From the NCBI GenBank assembly GCA_002499945.1, contig DKYP01000024.1, forward strand, positions 1 through 10,352: 10,352 nucleotides of DNA. The letters run 5' to 3'. The translations under genes and the position numbers were made by a program. Positions 6,174-10,352 of the stretch are shown here, one piece after another; the first letter of the stretch is position 1, and every line of letters starts with the position of its first letter. Source of the DNA: Lachnoclostridium sp. UBA7097 (GTDB lineage: Bacteria > Bacillota > Clostridia > Lachnospirales > Lachnospiraceae). The notes beneath the pieces are model-generated. The model was not told where the DNA came from and searched no databases. It worked only from the letters and a program-made list of their open reading frames with translations.

Positions 6174-7538
6174 TCAGTTCTTAAAGCTGTGTACCGGCGC
6201 TGGTATCCTCCCGCCCCTGTTGATAAAGCTGCTGCATTCAAACTGGTTTACAGGCATTACTGGTGCATGTCCTAAAAGCCCGCCAAATTCTACAGTTTCA
6301 CCTGTTCCCTTTCCTATTGCAGGTATAAGGCGTGCGGCTGTTGTCTTCTGGTTTATCATACCTATTGCCATTTCATCCGCTATAATGCCTGAGATTGCGG
6401 AAGGTTTTGTGTCACCTGGTATTGCTATCATGTCAAGCCCGACAGAGCATACACATGTCATTGCTTCCAGCTTTTCAATGGTAAGTGCACCGTCTTCTAC
6501 TGCATTTATCATTCCCTGGTCTTCACTTACAGGTATAAATGCACCACTTAGGCCGCCTACATATGATGATGCCATTATGCCGCCTTTTTTTACCTGGTCA
6601 TTTAAAAGGGCAAGTGCGGCCGTGGTGCCTGGTGCGCCTGCACGCTGTAACCCCATTTCTTCAAATATATCTGCTATACTGTCACCTACTGCTGGTGTTG
6701 GTGCAAGTGACAAGTCTATAATTCCAAATGGTATGCCTAACCTTTTTGAAGCTTCCCTTGCAACAAGCTGCCCAACCCTTGTTATTTTAAAGGCTGTCTT
6801 TTTAACTTTTTCACAAAGTGTCCCAAAGTCTGCACCACGTACTGATTCTAAAGCTTTGCGCATTACACCCGGCCCGCTTACGCCAACATTTATAATTTCA
6901 TCTGCCTCTGTAACACCATGGAATGCGCCTGCCATAAACGGGTTGTCATCAGGGGCATTGCAGAATACTACAAGCTTTGCACAGCCTATGCTGTCCCTGT
7001 CTGCTGTTTCTACAGCTGTATCATGCACTATTTCCCCCATAAGCTTTACTGCATCCATATTAATGCCTGTCTTGGTGGAAGCAAGGTTTACTGAACTGCA
7101 TACAAAGTCTGTTGATGCAAGTGCTTTTGGAATTGAACGCACAAGAAGCCCGTCACTTTCTGTCATGCCTTTTGAAACAAGTGCACTGTATCCGCCGATA
7201 AAATTAACTCCTGTAGCTTTTGCTGCTTTGTCAAGTGTCTGCGCAATTGTAACAAAGTCTTCCGGGGTTTTACATGCTGATGCACCTATTAATGCTATAG
7301 GCGTAACAGAAATACGTTTATTTACAACAGGTATACCAAATTCTTTTTCTATTGCCTTGCCTGTTGGCACAAGTTCTTTTGCAACAGTTGTAATACGGTT
7401 ATATATTTTTTCATTAAGGCTTCCAAGGTTACTGTCAATGCAGTTTAAAAGGCTTATGCCAAGCGTTATGGTACGGACATCAAGGTTTTCTTTCTCAATC
7501 ATGTCATTAGTTTCTAGAACTTCATATATATTAATCAT
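6174..7538 (-). CDS. UPF0210 / DUF711 (PFL) family protein
   Basis: This 454-residue protein matches UPF0210 along its whole length. It starts MINIYEVLETNDMIEKENLD, followed by VRTITLGISLLNC. It has Gly-rich conserved stretches such as GVSGPGVMRKAL, APTPAVGDSIADIFEEMGL and GAPGTTAALALLNDQVKKGG, and ends with the family's PAPVHSFKN-like tail. Structures exist for this family but no accepted reaction is known. It is typically encoded next to a small ACT-domain protein, as here, which suggests an amino-acid-responsive pair. The reading frame is open upstream to an ATG at 7580, but I chose 7538: it gives the family N-terminus and has GGAGG 4 nt upstream, whereas the extra 14 residues have no family support. 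It is the last gene of the operon, 48 nt after the ACT gene. Confidence 0.9.
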   Translation of the reverse strand: MINIYEVLETNDMIEKENLDVRTITLGISLLNCIDSNLGSLNEKIYNRITTVAKELVPTGKAIEKEFGIPVVNKRISVTPIALIGASACKTPEDFVTIAQTLDKAAKATGVNFIGGYSALVSKGMTESDGLLVRSIPKALASTDFVCSSVNLASTKTGINMDAVKLMGEIVHDTAVETADRDSIGCAKLVVFCNAPDDNPFMAGAFHGVTEADEIINVGVSGPGVMRKALESVRGADFGTLCEKVKKTAFKITRVGQLVAREASKRLGIPFGIIDLSLAPTPAVGDSIADIFEEMGLQRAGAPGTTAALALLNDQVKKGGIMASSYVGGLSGAFIPVSEDQGMINAVEDGALTIEKLEAMTCVCSVGLDMIAIPGDTKPSAISGIIADEMAIGMINQKTTAARLIPAIGKGTGETVEFGGLLGHAPVMPVNQFECSSFINRGGRIPAPVHSFKN

Positions 7539-7542
7539 AATA

Positions 7543-7547
7543 CCTCC
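7543..7547 (-). promoter_or_regulatory. Shine-Dalgarno deciding the UPF0210 start
   Basis: GGAGG on the minus strand lies 4 nt before the ATG at 7538. It falls inside the longer open frame, so it argues for the internal start and against the ATG at 7580. Confidence 0.75.
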
Positions 7548-7550
7548 ATG

Positions 7551-7568
7551 ATTTGTGTTTTCACAAAT
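7551..7568 (-). other. intercistronic hairpin between the ACT and UPF0210 genes
   Basis: ATTTGTG (7551-7557) and CACAAAT (7562-7568) form a perfect 7-bp stem with a 4-nt loop. It lies 3 nt upstream of the UPF0210 Shine-Dalgarno sequence in the mRNA. No U-tract follows, so it is not a terminator. It may shape mRNA processing or translation of the downstream gene. Confidence 0.5.
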
Positions 7569-7586
7569 ATTATCCAGCAATACACT

Positions 7587-7859
7587 TTATAAGCGGTGCA
7601 TGCTGTCAAATATATCTTCACGCTGTGCCTTGATAATGCAGTTCATCTCCCCGCCAATCTGTTCCAGCTCATGGCCAAATGTTTCAAAGTCTTTAGAACA
7701 CTTTGCTACATCAACTATCATCATCATGTTAAAGAAACCATCAACTATTGTCTGTGAGATATCGAGTATATTTACACTATTATTTGCCAGGTATGTGCAT
7801 ACCTTGGCTATAATGCCCACGCTGTCTTTCCCCACCACTGTTACTACTGTCTTTTTCAT
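7587..7859 (-). CDS. ACT-domain protein, UPF0237 family
   Basis: This 90-residue protein consists of one ACT domain, the small ligand-binding fold of amino-acid-metabolism regulators. It shows the characteristic first strand and loop KKTVVTVVGKDSVGIIAKVC (residues 2-21), helix 1 continuing into TYLANNSVNILDISQTIVDG, and a second half FFNMMMIVDV...FETFGHELEQIGGEM. The arrangement is like GcvR-type and UPF0237 proteins, which are stand-alone ACT domains of about 90 residues. It has no catalytic part, so a regulatory or partner role is likely. The conserved adjacency to UPF0210 supports a functional pair, but no ligand is known. The start at 7859 gives MKKTVVTVV and has GGAGG 5 nt upstream. A longer frame from 7871 would overlap that site and adds only MEDT. 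The gap to walJ is 43 nt. Confidence 0.9.
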   Translation of the reverse strand: MKKTVVTVVGKDSVGIIAKVCTYLANNSVNILDISQTIVDGFFNMMMIVDVAKCSKDFETFGHELEQIGGEMNCIIKAQREDIFDSMHRL

Positions 7860-7864
7860 TGTAT

Positions 7865-7869
7865 CCTCC
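7865..7869 (-). promoter_or_regulatory. Shine-Dalgarno deciding the ACT-gene start
   Basis: GGAGG on the minus strand is 5 nt before the ATG at 7859. The alternative ATG at 7871 overlaps this same site (ATGGAGG), and I found no comparable Shine-Dalgarno sequence in front of it. Confidence 0.7.
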
Positions 7870-7902
7870 ATTCTGCCGTTTTATGGCAAACTTTATGTAT
7901 CC

Positions 7903-8700
7903 TTAATCTAAACTGGCCATTGCAGAAGGCGTATCCCTGTTAGCTACTGACATCTGGAATGGCAGTTCATTTATACCAAGTTCTTCCCAAATCTGGCATT
8001 TTACTGCCTGGTATGCAAGTTCCGGGTAATTGTTTTCTTTGGAAAGATGCGCAAGGAATACGTATTTGAGCCTTTTACCAAGCAGGCGGCACAGAAGTTT
8101 TCCAGAATCTTCATTAGAAAGATGCCCTTTACTGCCCAGTATCCTGCATTTAAGGGTGTATGGATATTTTCCTGCTTCAAGCATACTTATATCATGGTTT
8201 GCCTCAAGCATTAAAATATCACTTCCTTCAAGATGGTCTGTTATATAATTATTATAGCAGCCAAGGTCTGTAACTACCCCTGCTTTATATTTGCCAGCAT
8301 TAACAGTGTAGCACACAGGGTCTGCTGCATCATGTGGTATGGAAAATGGCGTTATTTCCATATTTTTAAGCTTTATACGTTTATCAGGGTGTACTTCATA
8401 TAAATGTTCCATTGATATTACGCCCTGTTTGTCTTTTCTTCTGATAGCATCAAGTGTAGGCGCTGTGGCATAAACTGGCACACCAAACATCTTTACCATC
8501 ATATTAACTCCTTGTATATGGTCAATATGTTCATGTGTAATAAATATCCCGTCAAGTTCCTGTGGCCTTACCCCTATTGCCAAAAGCCCCTCTGCAATCC
8601 TTTTACGGCTTATTCCTGCATCTATAAGTATATTGGTATCTTTATCCCCGATGTAAATACAGTTTCCACTGCTCCCGCTTGCAATACTACAAACCCTCAT
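7903..8700 (-). CDS. walJ: WalJ/YycJ-type metallo-beta-lactamase-fold nuclease
   Basis: This 265-residue protein is close to the usual length of YycJ/WalJ. After the family N-terminus MRVCSIASGSSGNCIYIG it shows the metal-binding set of the metallo-beta-lactamase fold. The set is THEHIDH at 55-61 (H56, H58, D60, H61), H123 in PHDA, D145 in VTDLG, and the YycJ signatures KGHLSNEDS (H193) and LAHLSKENN (H218). Members are described as 5'-3' exo-DNases and, in Bacillus, belong to the walRK operon linked to cell-wall homeostasis and repair. Here no walRK genes are adjacent. The gene follows an FtsA-like gene by only 11 nt and should be translationally coupled to it. All metal ligands are present, so it should be active. 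A general phosphodiesterase of the same fold is the main alternative. Confidence 0.9.
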   Translation of the reverse strand: MRVCSIASGSSGNCIYIGDKDTNILIDAGISRKRIAEGLLAIGVRPQELDGIFITHEHIDHIQGVNMMVKMFGVPVYATAPTLDAIRRKDKQGVISMEHLYEVHPDKRIKLKNMEITPFSIPHDAADPVCYTVNAGKYKAGVVTDLGCYNNYITDHLEGSDILMLEANHDISMLEAGKYPYTLKCRILGSKGHLSNEDSGKLLCRLLGKRLKYVFLAHLSKENNYPELAYQAVKCQIWEELGINELPFQMSVANRDTPSAMASLD

Positions 8701-8709
8701 AACATACTA

Positions 8710-8714
8710 TCCTA
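8710..8714 (-). promoter_or_regulatory. walJ Shine-Dalgarno overlapping the upstream stop codon
   Basis: The minus-strand AGGA (8713-8710) used for walJ begins within the TAG stop codon (8714-8712) of the FtsA-like gene and lies 9 nt before the walJ ATG. Ribosomes finishing the first gene would reach the walJ start directly, so the two are probably translationally coupled. Confidence 0.65.
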
Positions 8715-10352
8715 TTGCCTTTCCACCCATTCAATTTTTACAATATCACCATCATTTACAGCCTGGGTAAAATCACATGCTATCCCATTGACAGATGTTT
8801 CAAGGTGGTCGCCATGTGCTACTGATGTATCAACAGGATAGAAATCCAGGACATCAACTAATATATATCCTGGTTTACCTTTTAATACAACCTGTTCCCC
8901 ATTAACAGTTATATTAGCAGTTTTCTCCTGTACTTCTGTTATAACCTGTACTCTTTTCTGTGCCTCTTCTTTCTGTGCTTCATCTTTAAGTTCTTCCCCT
9001 GGAATCTCTTCTTCCTGGTATGCCTCTTCCTGTGTTTCTTCTATATATATATCATCTTCTGTTACTTCCCCTTCTTGTATCTCTTCTTCTGCTATTTCCT
9101 GCACATCCTCTTCCACAGGAGTGGAATTACCAGAATATAATAGTTCACTTGCAACAGGAAACTGCCCGTCACCATATTTTTCTATAAGTTCAGTATAGTT
9201 AGGCTCTTCTTTCATAATTTCACATATAATTGAGAAATTATCATATACTTTTGTGTCCATAGGCGCAATTACATTATTTACATATACTTTACCCCTGTAA
9301 ATGATATCCATAAATTCCAGCACCTGTTCTAATGTGTAATAACCAAGTATCTCTATACGGTCTAAATCTTTAACTTCATAAAAGCCTGATACAAGTTCCC
9401 CGTTTACTGTTACGAAACGTGGGCATGTTATTTCTTTTCCATTAAATATTATATTCATACTGGAACTGTACTCTGGCAGGCGGCTTATTTCAAGCACTGC
9501 ATCTGCACCACGTGTTGATGGTATAATATCAATTTTGGAATTTTGTTCAAGTGCTGTACTCATTCCCGTCTGCCTTCCGTTAAGCCTTACAATAGCAGCT
9601 TCGCCTTCCTTTCCACGCAGCATACGTTTTTCACCATTTACAAAATATATAAGGGTTTTGCCACGTTTAGGGAATAAATCCACATTGGGGAATCCCATCT
9701 GTATTGCAGCATCCATAATTGTAAGCTTGCTGTTATCATAAAGCTTAATGCGCTCCCCGTTTACTGTTACAAATATAAAGTTATTGCGCTGCTCATAATA
9801 ATTAAGGCATATTCCGACAGGTGTTACCAGAAGTGAATCCACTTTAACGTCTTCCTGCATAAATTCTACATTGCCAAGCACTTCTGAACCACGCAGTGCC
9901 ACCCTTTCTTTCTGGAGCCCTAAGTATTCTGCAAGGCTTTCTACAAACCCTTTAATCTTGCCGCCGCCGCCAACTACAAATACAGCACTTACAGATTTGC
10001 CGCCATTAAGCTCCATAATTTTATCTGCAATGCTTTTTGTAGTATTTTTAACAGTTTCTTCTACTACCTCTGCTATCTCTTCTGATGAAACCCTCTGCGG
10101 AAGCCCCATAATATCGTAAAATTCAACTTCTGTGTTAACTGTGCTGGCACATTTGAGCCTGTCTGCTTCATTAAAATCTGTAAGATAGTGTTTGGCAATA
10201 CATTCTGTAAATTCATCACCGGCAGATGGAATCATGCCATATGCTATAATACTTCCGTCTTTGGTTATGGATATATCAGAAGTCCCTGCACCAACGTCAA
10301 CAAGCGCAATATTAAGCAGCCTGAACTTCTCAGGTATTGCAACATTTATAGC
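8712..10352 (-). CDS. FtsA-like actin-fold ATPase with C-terminal beta-grasp-like modules (5' end outside window)
   Basis: The frame is open to the window edge, giving 546 residues of a longer protein; the ATG at 10235 is internal. Residues 16-30 (ALVDVGAGTSDISIT) are the phosphate-2 loop, and VVGGGGKIKGF near 126-136 is the adenosine-binding motif of the FtsA/actin/Hsp70 superfamily. The preceding ATPase part and any SHS2 domain lie outside. The actin fold ends near 188. Then come beta-grasp-like modules at about 191-279 and 298-380, a Glu-rich, probably disordered linker at about 413-469, and a last module at 479-546. The modules share a strand-VNG pattern followed by a strand ending like ThiS/TGS proteins, for example VNDGDIVKIEW. 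The protein lacks the C-terminal amphipathic helix by which classical FtsA binds membrane. It heads the operon with walJ. A role in division or envelope assembly is inference. Confidence 0.8.
   Translation of the reverse strand, partial: AINVAIPEKFRLLNIALVDVGAGTSDISITKDGSIIAYGMIPSAGDEFTECIAKHYLTDFNEADRLKCASTVNTEVEFYDIMGLPQRVSSEEIAEVVEETVKNTTKSIADKIMELNGGKSVSAVFVVGGGGKIKGFVESLAEYLGLQKERVALRGSEVLGNVEFMQEDVKVDSLLVTPVGICLNYYEQRNNFIFVTVNGERIKLYDNSKLTIMDAAIQMGFPNVDLFPKRGKTLIYFVNGEKRMLRGKEGEAAIVRLNGRQTGMSTALEQNSKIDIIPSTRGADAVLEISRLPEYSSSMNIIFNGKEITCPRFVTVNGELVSGFYEVKDLDRIEILGYYTLEQVLEFMDIIYRGKVYVNNVIAPMDTKVYDNFSIICEIMKEEPNYTELIEKYGDGQFPVASELLYSGNSTPVEEDVQEIAEEEIQEGEVTEDDIYIEETQEEAYQEEEIPGEELKDEAQKEEAQKRVQVITEVQEKTANITVNGEQVVLKGKPGYILVDVLDFYPVDTSVAHGDHLETSVNGIACDFTQAVNDGDIVKIEWVERQ

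Noticed and set aside
6157..7551. A 464-codon open frame on the plus strand, antisense to the UPF0210 gene
   Set aside because: It is a shadow caused by codon choice in the real gene on the minus strand. Its translation has no recognisable family pattern and it starts in the intergenic region without a good ribosome binding site.
7539..7580. Longer N-terminus for the UPF0210 protein starting at 7580
   Set aside because: The extra residues do not match the family, and the Shine-Dalgarno GGAGG lies inside this stretch, directly before the family-consistent ATG at 7538.

Overview
The window looks like a chromosomal stretch from an AT-rich Gram-positive Clostridia species, most likely a Lachnospiraceae. 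That placement is inferred from family resemblance, not from any marker gene. It rests on a lysine-rich Big_2 secreted protein with a Pro/Thr/Gln linker, a DUF4352 lipoprotein, a long-form HicB, the ACT/UPF0210 gene pair, an FtsA-domain protein beside a WalJ-type nuclease, and strong AGGAGG-type ribosome binding sites.

Left part (1-1105, plus strand): the C-terminal part of an IS200/IS605-family TnpB, cut by the window edge, is followed by about 165 nt of structured non-coding DNA that fits the element's right end and its omega (re) RNA. A complete hicB antitoxin gene starts immediately after it, with no hicA on either side. A strong hairpin at 1057-1105 closes this part and also terminates the facing gene.

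Middle (1166-6074, minus strand): this is a cell-surface block. A 1197-residue secreted protein has a signal peptide, a very basic Big_2 domain, a Thr/Pro repeat linker and a long S-layer-like body. It is driven by a near-perfect sigma-A promoter (TTGACA, 17 bp, TATGAT) with upstream A-tracts. Downstream, after a terminator, lies a lipoprotein with a DUF4352-like domain. Upstream is an intergenic region of about 560 bp that holds the promoter, an array of four TTTCATGTCA-type motifs at exact 22-bp intervals, and the terminator of the next operon.

Right part (6100-10352, minus strand): one compact operon is read toward the left: FtsA-like actin-fold protein (5' end outside the window), WalJ/YycJ metallo-beta-lactamase-fold nuclease, ACT-domain protein (UPF0237) and UPF0210/DUF711 protein, then a terminator. 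Gaps are 11, 43 and 48 nt. The FtsA-like protein is the most unusual gene product: after the actin fold it carries several beta-grasp-like (ThiS/MoaD/TGS-type) modules and a Glu-rich linker instead of the usual membrane-binding helix.

No complete new defence or mobile system is visible. The observations most worth following are the 22-bp operator-like array, the FtsA/beta-grasp fusion, and the placement of an orphan hicB against an IS605 right end.
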